64,000 nucleotides of DNA from Dactylorhiza incarnata (GCA_033032865.1 JAWHQI010000068.1:744001-808000), one strand, 5' to 3'; shown: positions 1-11,535, counted from the first letter of the stretch. The notes: a model not told the origin generated them from the letters alone. Numbers and translations: made by a program.

Positions 1-651
1 TTCGCTTAACATCACCCCTAGGCGCGACAACGGGGTGTTCCAGGAAGGGGCTTGGAGAAGCTAGTTCCTCCACCCTTCGGGATCGCTTCGGCGTCGTGCA
101 AAAAGCTTGGTGTTCGATAAGATCCCCCGGTCGGACCGCCAATTTCGGAGGGGGGGCTTACACTCGCCATACGGCGACTAGGGCCTTACGGGGACTAGGG
201 GGAATTCGCCACACGGCCACTAGGTCTAGGTAGGACTTAGGGAGGAATTCGCCACACGACGACGGGGTCTAGGGAGTAGATCTAGGGGGTGCTTGAGGCC
301 TTTATGGTGATAGATTGGCTAGAGCGGCTTGAGGCCATATCAGGGGAGAGATCGGCTAAAGCCAACCGGTTCGTGGGGATACGAGTCGGTATAGAAAATA
401 AAAAGGTTTTTCATATTATTCGCTTCGATTTCTAGCGTCAATGAAATCAGATTTTGTAATCAATTTTATAAATGATAATCATGTCTTTTCTTGTTTAATA
501 AAATTGATTTCATTTCTAATTTCATTATCTCTTTACTTTTGATTTAACTGCGACCAAAATATCAAAAGTTTTCTATTAAAGTTTAAAGTTTTTAAAACCC
601 TTATTCACCCTCCCCCCCCCCCCCCCTCTAAGGGCGCCTACAGATCCAACA
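1..651 (+). mobile_element. 5' LTR tail of a SIRE-like Copia element
   Basis: The stretch ends in CCAACA directly before a tRNA-iMet primer site, the usual right end of a plant Copia LTR. Its left end lies outside the window. A 15-C run at 612-626 followed by TCTAAGG is typical of the pyrimidine-rich SIRE-type LTR end. GAATTCGCCACACG recurs at about 202 and 245. I could not align it with the 3' LTR at 5716, so pairing with that LTR rests on position and type only, and the first few hundred bases may belong to another element. Confidence 0.55.
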
Positions 652-653
652 AG

Positions 654-671
654 TGGTATCAGAGCCAGGTT
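654..671 (+). other. Primer-binding site, tRNA-iMet
   Basis: TGGTATCAGAGCCAGGTT is an 18-nt complement of the 3' end of plant initiator tRNA-Met, two bases after the LTR end. This is where minus-strand DNA synthesis starts in most Copia and chromodomain Gypsy elements. Confidence 0.93.
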
Positions 672-700
672 ATTCCAAATCGGCTTAACAACCTGGAATA

Positions 701-2166
701 ATGGCGTATCTTGATCATGATCTCGCTTCTACTAGTGTGGAAAATTTTAATATAAATGAAAACGTATTATCACCACCTTTATTTATGGGCAAAAATTATA
801 AAGGGTGGAAACTATTAATGAAAATTTTCTTAAGACCCTAGATGAAAAAGTTTGGAATATTACTATTGAAAAGCCACATAGCGTACTAACTAGAAACGAA
901 ATTGTTTTAAATGCAAAATCTATGAATAATATATTTTGTGCGTTAGACCAAAATATTTTCAAACTTATTTATGCTTTACCTACCGCATATGAGAATTGGA
1001 ATTTTCTTGAAAGAACTTATGATTCTCCTTCTACAGGTATGGAACAATCGCAAGAACCGGAGAATATGCAAGCTTGCACAAGTCTTCAAGAATGCTCCTC
1101 TCATGACGGATCAATGGAGCACACATCAAATGGAAGAGAAGAAGAAGTACTGTCTTCGGAAGAGGAGTGCCTAAAAGATGTAAAAGAAACTATATGTTCA
1201 AGTCATGCCTCTCCCGAAAGCAATGTAAGGAAGTCAAATCCCATTTTTTGTACTTCAATTTCTACATTACAATTGCTTCAAACAACAAAGCGCAAAATTA
1301 AGATATTAAAGAATGCTAATAAACATTTGCGCTTAGAAAATAAAAATTTAAAGGCAAAAATTAATGAAGAATCAAATTCTAATTTATCTAGTTCTACCCA
1401 AGGCTCCTTAGTTGAAAACATTAAACCTTGTATAGAATTTAATGATCTAAAAGAAAAATGCAAGGAACTTGAAAAGGAACTTCTTTTTATAAAAGAACAA
1501 AATGAAAGATTATGTTTAGAAAATTCATCTTTGGAAAATGATTGTGCTAAGTGTAAAGACTACAAAATTGAAATTAAAGAGATAGATGAAACATTTGATG
1601 AATATAGAAATAACTATCAAAATCATATTGATTCAATTGTTTTCATTCTTAAAAATAGCACAATCACTTATAATAAAGCTGGACATAATTTAAAAATTAA
1701 GAATGACGAATTAAAAACAAAAATTAACTTGCTTATGAAATTTATAAATAAAAATTCACAATATCAAGAAATATCAAAAAACAAGTTGAATATGAATATG
1801 AACATCTTAACTAAGTTTAATAATAGGAGTAAGGAACATAAAGGATTTGTAAATTAAAATCACCATTACTTACAAAATCATGTTTCTCCCAACCTAAAAT
1901 TAAATGCAAACAAATTTCCTTCAAATTATAAATTCAAAAATCATTTTGGTCCAAATATTCAAGTAAATGATTATGGAAATTTGAAAACTAAAAATAATAT
2001 TAAACCAATGTTTGAATGGAGGCCCAAAGTTAAGGATGAAACACAGACTCCACTCAAAAGGGGCCATTCATCACTATCTCCCCAAAAGCAAACACGATGT
2101 ATTTGGGTACCCAAAGGAATCGTCACACTCGCTCCTCTTTGGATACCTAAATCTCTCATTCATTAG
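701..2166 (+). pseudogene. Copia gag pseudogene (SIRE-like, no pol)
   Basis: The ATG at 701 opens a frame with PPLFMGKNYKGWKLLMK, the start of a plant Copia gag (DUF4219/UBN2 type). A one-base frame change near 805-840 is needed to continue into a frame running to 1857, interrupted by TAA at 1855-1857, after which the same frame stays open to 2166. The middle (about 1270-1850) is Lys/Glu/Asn-rich with heptad spacing, probably coiled coil. The end contains CIWVPKG, a motif also seen at the end of the intact gag of element H. No CCHC knuckle and no protease, integrase or RT follow. This is a decayed gag-only element; the product would have been the virus-like-particle protein. Confidence 0.78.
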
Positions 2167-3847
2167 TATCGAATCATTTGCATGGAGTAGAAATCAACTA
2201 AAAATGAAATATCATTATTCTACTTCATGATATGCCTAACCTATTTTTTTGTTTATTTTCCTTTTTATTGAACCATCATGATATGATCACTTCATATAAC
2301 CTGTGATATGACTTTCACATATTAAACCAAAATTCATAAATAAATCAAGTTGAATAAAGTTGAATATAAAGTCTTATCATCTTTCAAGTGATCTACTTAT
2401 CCTTTTTATTTTTATCCTTCTAAATCCATTTCCTAAAAGTCTTATAAAATTTGAAAAACTAAATTTGACATATGATATTATTAAGACTAAATGAAATAAG
2501 TGTCAAAATAGATTCAAAAGGTATTTTTAGGGGTATTAGGCTAAATTAATAAAATGTGCATGTTTTGCTTAGGTATTTAATATATTTGCGTCATTTTGAT
2601 TACCCCTAGTATGTTTAATCATAATCATGTCAAATCGGAATTGAAAAATTGCATTAATATTATTTCACTTATTTATGATCATTTCACTCATGCATATGTT
2701 GTGCAAAACTCAAGAATTAAGGTCTAATGAATATGGAGCTTTAATGAATATGAAACCCTTGTACTAAAATTTTAACTTCAACAACTTTTTGCGATTTCTT
2801 CTCGTCTCTTCACTTCATTAGACAAGACTTACATTGCACAAACATAATTAAGAAAAATCAGAAGCAGAATCGAAGAAAATCTAGTCTATATGACTAAAAT
2901 AAGCACTCTCTGTGAGCTAACGCAGACGCTAGTACCTAACGCTGGTGCTAGTTCAAGTATCCGATTTTCTGTAATTTTAAAATTCTGAAAAATCACTAAA
3001 AATATATTATTCTATATGTACTACTCATTTTTACATTTCTGCCTATAATTGATTTTTGAAAAATTAAAATACAAAATTACAAAAACCAAATTACAAAAAA
3101 TATTTTATTTTCTTCCATTCTTTGGTTATTTGTTTGATTTCTATTTCTATATGCAAAAATCAAATACAAAAATATAAAACAAAAACAAGTATCAAAATTT
3201 ATTATTTTGAACTTAACTTCTCTATTTACATGTATCTTGCGAAAGGGAGATTTGGGCTATCATCCCATCACATCACCTAGTACCGGGCGAACCTCTCACA
3301 GGGTAGACCTTGGGAAGTCCAAGATCAAATTATAAGAGTTCAAACTTTAAATTAAAATTATTTCTCAAAAATATCAAAAATACTGTATGGACTTTATTTT
3401 GAAAATCAAGCATGATTTCTTATATCATTTAAGACTTTCTACAATGTTGTGATTCATATTTTCAAACTACTTTGAACATTGTCTTTATCATGCCTTGGTA
3501 CTTCTAAACTCATGTGCATAAATTATATTGTAAAAGTTGTGTAGAACAAAGCTTAGCATGCCTCTAAGTATGAGTAAATGTTATATGTTTGATAATGGTT
3601 TTTATTCACTCACTTATTTTGGCATTGTCTACATATGTTTTTAATCTAAGAATGCTTGTGTATGTTTTGTAATAGTACAATGAATTAAAATTGCACAAGT
3701 ATCTTACCTACACAACCTTTGCTTGCACTTTTAAAAGTTAAGAAAAGTGGTTATGTTTTCATAAATTATATTGGTTTGCAAAACAAGTGTATTCGGAGAA
3801 ATTTGTACAAAACAAAAATCATAAAATAAGTGACAAAGATAACTCCA

Positions 3848-3908
3848 CCAAGCACTACTTGAACCTCCTGATAAGTCTTAATAAGCGTTGTGAGGTTGAG
3901 CACCTTGG
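3848..3908 (+). other. Hairpin repeat copy 1
   Basis: A 61-nt unit is bounded by CCAAG (3848-3852) and CTTGG (3904-3908), which can pair. An inner stem AACCTC (3862-3867) pairs with GAGGTT (3892-3897) around a loop containing TGATAAGTCTTAAT. The loop is nearly identical to that of the copy at 4025, while the inner stem differs and stays complementary. Confidence 0.6.
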
Positions 3909-4024
3909 AAAGAATAGTAAAGTATCTTGTGCAAACCATATCTTTCTTTCAAAATAAAAACCACTCTCTTAAGTACACCAGATCACTAGTCTCAACATTA
4001 AAATAAAATAAAATATGTGATCCC

Positions 4025-4085
4025 CCAAGCACTACTTTGCACCCTGATAAGTCTTAATGAGCATTGTGTGTGCAAAGCACCTTGG
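4025..4085 (+). other. Hairpin repeat copy 2
   Basis: A second 61-nt unit has the same CCAAG/CTTGG outer stem and the same TGATAAGTCTTAAT loop. Its inner stem is CTTTGCAC (4035-4042) with GTGCAAAG (4070-4077), eight pairs and different from copy 1. The core resembles a hammerhead CTGATGA box, but the required GAAA box is absent. Confidence 0.6.
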
Positions 4086-4915
4086 TAGTTGTACATTTTT
4101 TGTGCATTGAAGTTTGTGGAAGTAAAACTATTTGTGTTTTATTGTGCTCCTTACTTTACATATTTCTTGTATTTTTAATTAAAACATTTGTTTACTCTAT
4201 TCAAAATACACTTATGTGCACATCATTATCTTCCATAACACTTCTTCTCATGAGTATTGGATCCTAATGCTAATTCTATACTACTCTTTATTTACGAAAT
4301 GCACTAGATAACCTAACATGCTCTCTACAATGTTTGGTATGTCTTGAATTTGTGAATTACAATAACATTGTAGTAGTCTCTTATTGATATATTTCTTTCA
4401 TGCTTGGTTACTTTATTGTCAAAAGATTTTACAATAACTTGATTTGCAAAAAAAAACATCTTCCTTTTTGAATTTAACTCATATTTCTTCTTATGAATAA
4501 TCATGATTACAAAAAAGATGTTTTCTTGTATCTCTATAAGTCTTCCGCATCATCACCATATATTTTTACCTTGCGCTTTCATGCTTATATCAAGTCTTAA
4601 ATATCAAAATTCCTTTTTCAACAAATGGTAGACTTGCTTGGTAAAATTTATATTGGTTATTCTAACACATATATCACTTTTATGCTAAAAACTCTGATCT
4701 ATTTCAATGAAAATTTATATGCTAAAAACACTCCTCTAAACATGAAAAATATTGTAATGCTAAAACTCTGATTCATTAATGGATTTCAAAATTGCTATGT
4801 GAGCTGTTTGTTAAAAAAAATTCAAATAAAAATATAAATCCATAGCTATGTACCTATCATTAGATTTAAATCGCTTAAATGTTTCTAATAATTATTATCC
4901 TTGACTTCATATCTC

Positions 4916-5170
4916 ACCATAGCGGGGGCGTAGGGTTGTAGACATTAGATTACCTGACCTCTAAGTCATGTCTTGTCCTTAACCGGGAAGGGTTCCAGTG
5001 GGGCCTTGCGAGGCACTGGGGGAAAGAGTGCTAGGGTGAGTTTTGTCTAGTGTTTGCATATGGGACTAACACCCCAACCTACGGCATGTATGCAGCTCCT
5101 CATGCCCATCCGTCACTTAGTACGGGGCTAGGGTGTAGACATATTGTCTGGGTAGATTGGTTACTTGGAA
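4916..5170 (+). other. GC-rich structured island
   Basis: A 250-bp GC-rich block in AT-rich surroundings has hairpin potential near 4997-5023: CCAGT with ACTGG around GCCT-TGCG-AGGC. A smaller GC-rich block sits at 3235-3330. Neither encodes a visible protein. They could be conserved RNA signals or fragments of another repeat; function unknown. Confidence 0.4.
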
Positions 5171-5567
5171 ATCATTACCTTTTTTGTGCTTAAAACCTTT
5201 ATAAAGCAAAATCCTTTGTGAACTTAAATTGCTACAACATCTAATTTTGTTATACCTACAACTCTTAATCAACTACTATGCTTCACCATTCTTATATAGA
5301 TGTTCTCTTCAAAAATATATTTCTTCATGCTTTCCACCTCTTTACTACTTGTACGTTCGATCATGAATATGTTTTCCCCAACAAGTGGTTTCTTTATGAC
5401 AATTTCTTCACTTTTTTTCTCTCCTATCTATTGTATTTTTCCTAAGCGTTTCACTCTTTATCAAGATCATTCCCTCTCTACACAGTTATTACACACTTTT
5501 AGTTATTACACACAGTTATTACACACTTTTAGTTTGGGTTGTTAAGTTTATAGGAAGTTTTGTTGTA

Positions 5568-5612
5568 GGGGGAGCATTCACTTAGGGGGAGCATTCATTT
5601 GGGGGAGCATAT
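5568..5612 (+). repeat. Triple polypurine-tract-like repeat
   Basis: GGGGGAGCAT occurs three times at about 20-base spacing, about 100 bp before the LTR. A further tract (AAAAGGGGGAGT, ending 5715) directly abuts the LTR and is the likely functional polypurine tract. The upstream copies may be extra plus-strand initiation sites or relics of repeated LTR-junction drift. Confidence 0.65.
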
Positions 5613-5904
5613 GCACATGTCTTAAATTTCATGTTTATCTCTATTGTAAACACAAATTCCTATCAATTGAATTATTTCTTTCTAAGGGGATTTGTTATTA
5701 TCAAAAGGGGGAGTTTGTTGGAACATGCTTTCCTCATCTCTGGGTTTGACAATAACAAATCCTATTGTATTTGATCATACTTGTTTTGTGTTTATAGTAT
5801 GCAGGATTCTGTGCTTTCAAACTTCCATGGAAAGGTGTTTTTGTTGTTACTACCGCGCAGCGTTAAGACTACCGCTGGTGCTAACAAACCGCTGAGAAGG
5901 AAAC

Positions 5905-6205
5905 TGGCGTTCGACGAACTGAAAGCTCCGTTCGACGAACTGAGAGTTCCGTTCGATGAACTGTGAGCTCCGTTCGATGATCTGCATGTTCTACCATGGC
6001 GCTCAACGAATGTATGCCTTACCGTGACGTAATAGCACTACCGTTGGCGCTAGGGTTCGTTCGACGAAAGGAAAGTTGTGCTCGATGAAATGCTTATCAC
6101 TGCGTTCGATGAATTTGTGATCGACGAAAGCCGAATCCCGTTCGATGAAAATTTGATCGACGAAATATAAGGCCGGTTCGACAAAGATGCGCCCGACGAA
6201 AAGAA
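5905..6205 (+). repeat. TTCGAYGAA motif array in the 3' LTR
   Basis: About 13 copies or near-copies of the pseudo-palindrome GTTCGAYGAAC lie in 300 bp at irregular 15-30 bp spacing, upstream of the TATA box at 6581 and therefore in U3. Flanking it are inverted pairs such as TACCGC...GCGGTA (about 5850, 6220 and 6437-6575). Confidence 0.75.
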
Positions 6206-6580
6206 ATGTGCTCTACCGCAGAGTGTTAGCACTATCGCTGGTGCTAACATAAATGGAAACATTTGATGAGAAGGAAACATTGGAGAAAAAGGAATGTCGC
6301 CGGGTAGCTATGTTTGGCATGTACTATCGCGGCGTGTTAGATCTAACGCCCGACGGTAGCTTTTTGGAAACATCCCGTCTGCAGTTGATTGAGGAGCAGA
6401 TTTGGAAGAAGATTGTGGCCGAAGGAAGGAAATCTCACTAACGCGGGGCGTTAGCGGTACCACGGCGCGCTAGTGTTTGGCGCTCAGAATGTTGCCTAAA
6501 CTACCACGATCTGTGTGCTTCATTGCCTTATGTGGATACCGCGGGGCGGTAGTACTACCGCAGGCGGTAGTGGCTGAATC

Positions 6581-6588
6581 TATAAAAA
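6581..6588 (+). promoter_or_regulatory. LTR TATA box
   Basis: TATAAAAA downstream of the motif array. Transcription would start about 30 bp further on, in the 3' LTR of the Copia element. Confidence 0.6.
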
Positions 6589-6888
6589 GACGCGCGACTC
6601 CTTCGTTGTTGCTTGCTGATACAGAAGGGATTGGAGCCATATATTCAGAGCACTCGTGAGAGCCTTCTCCAAGCAGCCCGAAGAACTCCGTGAACGTTCG
6701 TGACCGCAAAGAACTTGAAGACCAATACGATCGCATCTACATCGACATCAAGTTCTTCTTTTGAGGGAGTTTTTAGTTTGTGTTTTGTTTTACTTTCAAA
6801 TTGTAACCTTTATAGACCTTATCACTAGGCCTAAAACCCAACCAAAAGCACATATTAGAGCATAACTTCTCTAAGGAAAGAAAATCAG

Positions 6889-8031
6889 TGGGTGCTCCCG
6901 TCGATCGATGGGGGGTCCCGTCGATAGATGGGAAGGCCTGCTGATTCTAACTTAGCGGCCTGGGGAAGCATAGTCCCCAGCTGAACCCGCCGATCACAGG
7001 ATGGTCTCGCCGATAGACTGGAGGTCCCGTCGATCGACGGGAGGTCCCGTCGATCGACGGGACGTCCCGTCGATTTTGCCTTAAACGCTACAGGGAACAT
7101 ATTTTCCCAAGCTAAAGCCGCCGATCGGCGGGACGGTCTCATGGTCTCGCCGATCGACGGGAATAGCCGACGATTCTTACTTAACGGCACAGGAAAGAAA
7201 ATTTTCCCCGCTGTTGTCGTCGATCGATGGGCGGTCAACGGGATCCTCCGTCGATCGATGGGAGGTCCCGCCGATCGACTAGATCCTCTGTCGATTAAGA
7301 CTTAGACAGATCTCAGATAACAAAATCTTCCCTTAAGAGCAGAATCAGCCACACCCTTCTTCCTAGAACTTACTTACAGGAAGATCAACAGCAAAAAAAA
7401 TCCGAACAAAGGGAATTGAAACCAGATTATTGAATTTACTTGAAGCAAAACTCAGAATAATATATAGAGTTTCTAGAAATGTGAAATTTCTCAAAAAGTT
7501 TAGAAAACAAGACTCAGCAAACCCTTACCGGGAAAAAAGGGTAAGTTCAAGATCATAAAAACTGCACTTGCCTCGATTTCAAACGGCGATTCGTCAGATT
7601 ATGACCATCTTGACAACGACCTTCCGATCCCTCGCTCTGGCGACAAGATCGACCTTCTGAAACTCCTTATCCGATCGAACCCTAGCTTTCTCCCTCTTCC
7701 TCTCTTTTTCTCTCGCTAAAGAAAAAAAAGCTGGAGTTTTCCTCGGGAAGAAGAACTATGTTGTAGCTTTTATTTTTTACTTAAGCTAGACAGCATGGCA
7801 TACAGCTGGCTGCCAAGAAGATTTTATAGAGGTTAGTGGATTTTAAATATATATATATATATACATATAGGGTTATATATATACACATATCTTTAACCTA
7901 TAAAACTCGCCGGATCTTAACGACGAGACCGAAATGGTAACGCCCTCACATCAACACTTTGAATTAAACATTCGATCTAAAATAAATATTTTTATTTCAA
8001 ATAATCTATTCGAAACTTTTGGGGCGTTACA
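6889..8031 (-). mobile_element. Tekay-like LTR, apparently solo, minus strand
   Basis: Read on the minus strand it begins TGTAACGCCCC at 8031, the same start as the Tekay element's LTR (TGTAATGCCCC/TGTAACGCCCC), and has the same early inverted partner GGGCGTTAC within 100 bp. A minus-strand TATA (TCTATAAAAT, 7821-7830) precedes a purine-rich leader, as in the Tekay LTR. The palindrome array at 6895-7290 would then lie in the transcribed leader. I found no partner LTR and no target duplication (ATCAG against CAGAG), so the left border is uncertain. Confidence 0.5.
6895..7290. repeat. TCGATCGACGGGA palindrome array
   Basis: At least ten copies or near-copies of CCCGTCGATCGACGGGA lie in 400 bp. 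Each core TCGATCGA is self-complementary. Several are joined by GGTCCCG into near-tandem units (7027-7075). Confidence 0.8.
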
Positions 8032-8120
8032 CAGAGAAATTTGCAAAAAAGTGTGTCCAATGCTAGAAGTTCGCTCCTCTCCAGCATCAACCAGCTCAAC
8101 AACTAAAGTCAATAGCTACC

Positions 8121-8894
8121 CCATGGCCATTTGTGGTTTGGGGAATAGATTTGATTGGACCTTTCCCTTTAGCTAGCGATCAGCGCAAGTTAATTCTAGT
8201 GATGATCGATTATATCAGCAAGTGGATCGAGGCAAAGGCGCTAGCTAAAACTACTACTCAGGTTGTGATGAATTTTATCTGTGGAGAGATAGTATGCAGG
8301 CATGGAATTCCAATGGCAATTTTTACAGATAATGGTACTCAAATATGATAAATTTTTGTGTTCAAATTGGCACCGAGTTACGGTTCGCCTCTATACATCA
8401 TCCAAGAAGTAACGGGCAAGTAGAAGCTGCTAACAAATTGATAATTAACCTCTTGAAGAAGAAAGTGAAAAATCTCCGAGGCAATTGGGCATAATAGTTA
8501 CCTTCAGTACTCTAGGCTTTGAGGACGACTCCAATCTCAACAACATCAAGATGATTGGATGGAAGGGAATGATGAAGAATTGAATTGCAGCCTTGATCTC
8601 ATTGAAGAACTAAGGGATACAGAAACAATCATGCAAGAAGAGGTAAAAAGAAGAATGGTCAAATATTTTGACAAGAATGTTCGAGTTAAAGAATTTGTTG
8701 TTGGTGATCTTGTCCTTAAGAAAGTTGATGCAACAGCAAGATCTGGCTCAGTGGGAAAGCTGAACACAAATTGGGTAGGGCCATTTATTTTTAAAGAAGC
8801 ACTCAGAAATGGAGCTTATCGTCTCCAAACCTATGAAGGGGAAGACTTGTCACACATTTGGAGTGGAGATGATCTTAAGCGCTTCTTTTCTTAA
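8121..8894 (+). pseudogene. Tat-type Gypsy integrase fragment
   Basis: The frame from 8121 gives PWPFVVWGIDLIGPFP with the first catalytic Asp, then FTDNGTQ with the second, ending at TGA 8349-8351. A frame change continues with ELRFASIHHPRSNGQVEAAN, which holds the catalytic Glu, to a stop near 8493. About 50 residues are then missing. The frame 8559-8894 carries the integrase C-terminal domain typical of Tat/Ogre elements (VGDLVLKKV, GKLNTNWVGPF, YRLQTYEGE, final HIWSGDDLKRFF). All three residues of the D,D,E triad survive, but frameshifts and the internal deletion make it non-functional. Protease, RT and RNase H are not visible upstream, so the element is 5'-truncated at the solo LTR. Confidence 0.85.
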
Positions 8895-9259
8895 AAGCTT
8901 GTATTCATCTCCGTCTTTCTTCTTTCCTTCATCTTTTGCAAGCATTATGATATGGTTGTAACCTCTTGCATTACATATATCGGAAACGAAGAATGAAGAA
9001 TATTTTGACTGACTATCAAAGGCTAGAAATCCTACTAAACGAGATATCAACAGATCCTACTTGCTGCACCCTCGACTTGAAGCTTGAGATGTAAATCTAC
9101 CATGACCAAAGGTAGCGGGGAGATTTCGCACTTGTGTAGTAGTAGCTCGCCAAGCTCGTGTGGAGGAACTTTAGGATTTCGGGTCCTTGCTAATATCTGA
9201 TACACCCCTATACCAAGGGAAGTCTGGGTGAATATTCAGCTATGTTATGCATTTCAGGA
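8895..9259 (+). other. 3' untranslated region of the Tat element
   Basis: The region between the integrase stop and the tandem repeats. I see no coding signal or recognisable site in it. Confidence 0.5.
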
Positions 9260-9740
9260 CACCATTACAGTCTTAATGATCATTCAAGGAAAGCAATGTC
9301 GGTATAGCCTCCGCAACATAACAACACCTGCCTTATTGATCATCATGCTCTGTAACCCTCAAATACTCAATTATGTAAGGATAGCCAAGAGAAGGCCAGT
9401 TGCATCTTTGGCCGTTTTCAGAGCCCTTGAGTGGCTAGGGTGTTATAATCTTAATGATCTCTTGAGGAAAGCAATGTCGGTAAATCCTCAGCGGCATAAC
9501 CACACATGCCCTTTTGATCATTTAGAGTTGTTCACCTCTCTTCTCTCCCTCTCTATTTATTGTGGGTACAACCTTAGTGATCTCTTGAGGAAAGCAATGC
9601 TGGCCTAGCTGCACCTGCCCTTTCGATCACTTGGAGTTGTCCACCCCTCTCTCTCTCTCTATCTCTCTTTCTAAAAATACTAGAATTGTGATGATCTTTT
9701 GAGGAAATAAATGCTGTCCTAGTCGAACCTGCCCTTTAGA
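9260..9740 (+). repeat. Diverged tandem repeats, Tat 3' region
   Basis: Four units share a TGATCTCTTGAGGAAAGCAA-like core at about 9270, 9456, 9578 and 9690, followed by CCTGCCCTTTNGATCA and a CT-rich microsatellite (for example 9640-9670). Spacing is about 115-180 bp. Short tandem arrays between integrase and 3' LTR are characteristic of Ogre/Tat elements, and the position after the Tat integrase fits. Confidence 0.75.
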
Positions 9741-10728
9741 TCATTACAGATTCTACCTTTCAAGCCTTTATTATGAAGGAGCGGTCTGAGATTTTTGGAG
9801 AGCGTCGGTCTCAGTGTTGAATCATTTTGGGAATGTGGTGGTCTAGAAAAATTGAGACCGCCGCCTAAGGTTCTTCAAACCCTTATAAAATTTTCAAGTG
9901 GTCAAAACTTTACAGTACATTTGTGATTCCAAGCTATAGATGGGCGCGGTCTGGAAAATCTGAGATCGCCGCCAGGATTCATCTGGGTTCAAGTATTATC
10001 TTAAGCAGGATCATATGTAACTTGTCAAAATTCTGTTCTCGTAACAATCAGTTTGAAAAATATGAGATCGCGTGGCTATATGACCTCAGCTATTCGGGAA
10101 TCATTATTTTTGAATTATGGTTTTTTATCTCTACAGATTTTGAAAGCTGGAATAGCGATCAGGAAAATGAGATATCGTTGGTCATCTTCGTAAAAAGGAT
10201 CTTTTCAATCTAGATTTCATCCAAAGAAGAATCGATCGAATTATTGAAGACCGCACCTTCCGTTCTAGTTAAAAATTATTGGGGAATCAGTATTTGTGGA
10301 TTATAACCTTTTATCTCTGCAGATCCTTAAAGTTCGAGAACGCAATATGACAAGCGATCTCATCAAGATTCAACACTCCATTACATTATCGATTATTCGA
10401 ACTCAACAAGATCTAAAAGCATTGAGATCGAATGCTACTTTCTATCTCATTAAATTCAGACCGCTGAGATGAAGATAATTGCTGAAATTATCAGAGACTG
10501 AAATTATCGCCGAAGATGAAAATTTACCAATGAGACCGCGAGTGATAAAAAGGTAGTTCGCTCACAAGAAGAGAGTGATCGACATAAGCACAGGTAAACA
10601 TAAACATTTATCCATAAAAGAAAGGTATGTAAAAATTCTCTTTATATATCAATCATGCTTGTTACACTGTTCGCCTGGTCTCAATACCCGTGATCGGATA
10701 AGTACAATAAACAACTACAAAAGAAAAT
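9741..10728 (+). other. Non-coding region with a duplicated block and GAGAYCGC words
   Basis: No coding signal. A 45-bp block recurs: about 10090-10135 and 10275-10322 share GGGAATCA..ATTT.TG.ATTAT and TTTTATCTCT.CAGAT, period about 185 bp. The word GAGAYCGC and its reverse are frequent and continue to about 15000. Confidence 0.5.
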
Positions 10729-11094
10729 CTACTTGCTCTTTGACCTTTTTGGAGACCGGTTATCTGATGAAGAAGAGTTGGCCTCATCCGAGGATTCTTC
10801 TGAATTTATGGGAGAAACTTTAGAGCCAGAACTCGAGTCCGCAGCAGTGCTCGTATCATGGCCTACAAAATATTGACTTCCGCACATTTCATTAGCATCT
10901 CCTTCAACATCTAAATTTTCATCTTCTTCCTCCTCGGCAGCGATCTCACCAGTCGTGATCGACTGTTCGTCAATTACCCTGGCCGCATCAGGGAAAAGAT
11001 TAGCAAACTTTACGTCTTTATACTTGCCAATAAAAGCACCGCGAGCACGAAGCTTAGAGATTGTTTGCTCCATGGTCTCTTTTACATGGTGCAT
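10729..11094 (-). pseudogene. Antisense Tat reading frame, acidic C-terminal part
   Basis: A 121-residue frame antisense to the Tat element. Its first 45 residues look helical (MEQTISKLRARGAFIGKY); the rest is very acidic and Ser-rich (AAEEEEDENLDVEGD) and ends in basic SPKRSKSK. The antisense protein of the copy ending at 16238 also ends in an acidic Ser/Asp tail. Extra antisense frames between pol and the 3' LTR are known from Grande and other Tat elements. Assignment rests on position and composition, not on a recognised domain. Confidence 0.5.
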
Positions 11095-11265
11095 CAGCGC
11101 ATTCTGGAAATCTTCATTTTCCGCCTCGTATGCTCTTTTATTTGATCGCTGCAGGACGAAGAATGATTAGATCGCGTGGTCACAATACAAAATAAAATTG
11201 GAAATCTCAGGTAAAAGTTTTACTTTTAGCTCTTCCTACAGGCGTTCGTTCTCCCTCAGAGTACC

Positions 11266-11535
11266 TCAAAGAGACCGCCCCATAAGATGATTCAAGATCG
11301 TGATGTTGGTGGTCACTTGCGCGCAGACGCCAGGGAGCATATCGGTCTCAATACTATAAGATTCTCTGGCATTGCTTTTCTCGTAAAGGGGAGCAGTGAC
11401 CGCGAAAGCATGGCGAGTTAATTTTCTGCCCCAAAGAGGGAGATCGGTTGAAACTTGTACACTTTTGCCTTTTTCACCCCATTTGAGAAGGGTCTTTCCC
11501 TTGGTATCCCTCATCTTCTTTGAGAAGCTGAGCAA
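11266..11535 (-). pseudogene. Unassigned antisense fragment
   Basis: An open frame of 89 residues (starting MLSFSKKMRDTKGKTLLKWG) in line with the flanking antisense fragments. It may be an exon between the gypsy-transposon domain (12038-12500) and the acidic tail (10729-11094). I recognise no domain; it could be a chance frame. Confidence 0.3.

Larger units (their letters stand above)
2167..5715 (+). other. Non-coding interior of the gag-only Copia element
   Basis: About 3.5 kb of AT-rich sequence lies where pol would be expected. I see no frame with pol motifs. It contains two 61-nt hairpin repeats (3848, 4025), two GC-rich islands (about 3235-3330 and 4916-5170) and a purine-tract cluster near 5570. 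This layout, a large non-coding interior between gag and the 3' LTR, is that of a LARD-like non-autonomous element. Confidence 0.7.
5716..6888 (+). mobile_element. 3' LTR of the gag-only Copia element
   Basis: It starts TGTTGGAACATG directly after the polypurine tract, the canonical Copia LTR start. A TATA box (TATAAAAA, 6581-6588) follows a region full of TTCGAYGAA and TACCGCnnGCGGTA motifs. The right edge is set at the abutting Tekay-like LTR; no TG..CA end or target duplication confirms it, so the LTR is probably truncated. Confidence 0.65.

Noticed and set aside
3862..4077. Hammerhead ribozyme (CTGATAAG core)
   Set aside because: The conserved GAAA box and the CTGATGA sequence are missing.
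7934..8031. MITE with TIR TGGTAACGCCC...GGGCGTTACA
   Set aside because: The same inverted pair begins the Tekay LTR, so it is the LTR-start hairpin; no flanking duplication.
6889..8031. Target duplication for the solo LTR
   Set aside because: The flanks ATCAG and CAGAG do not match under the borders I can justify.
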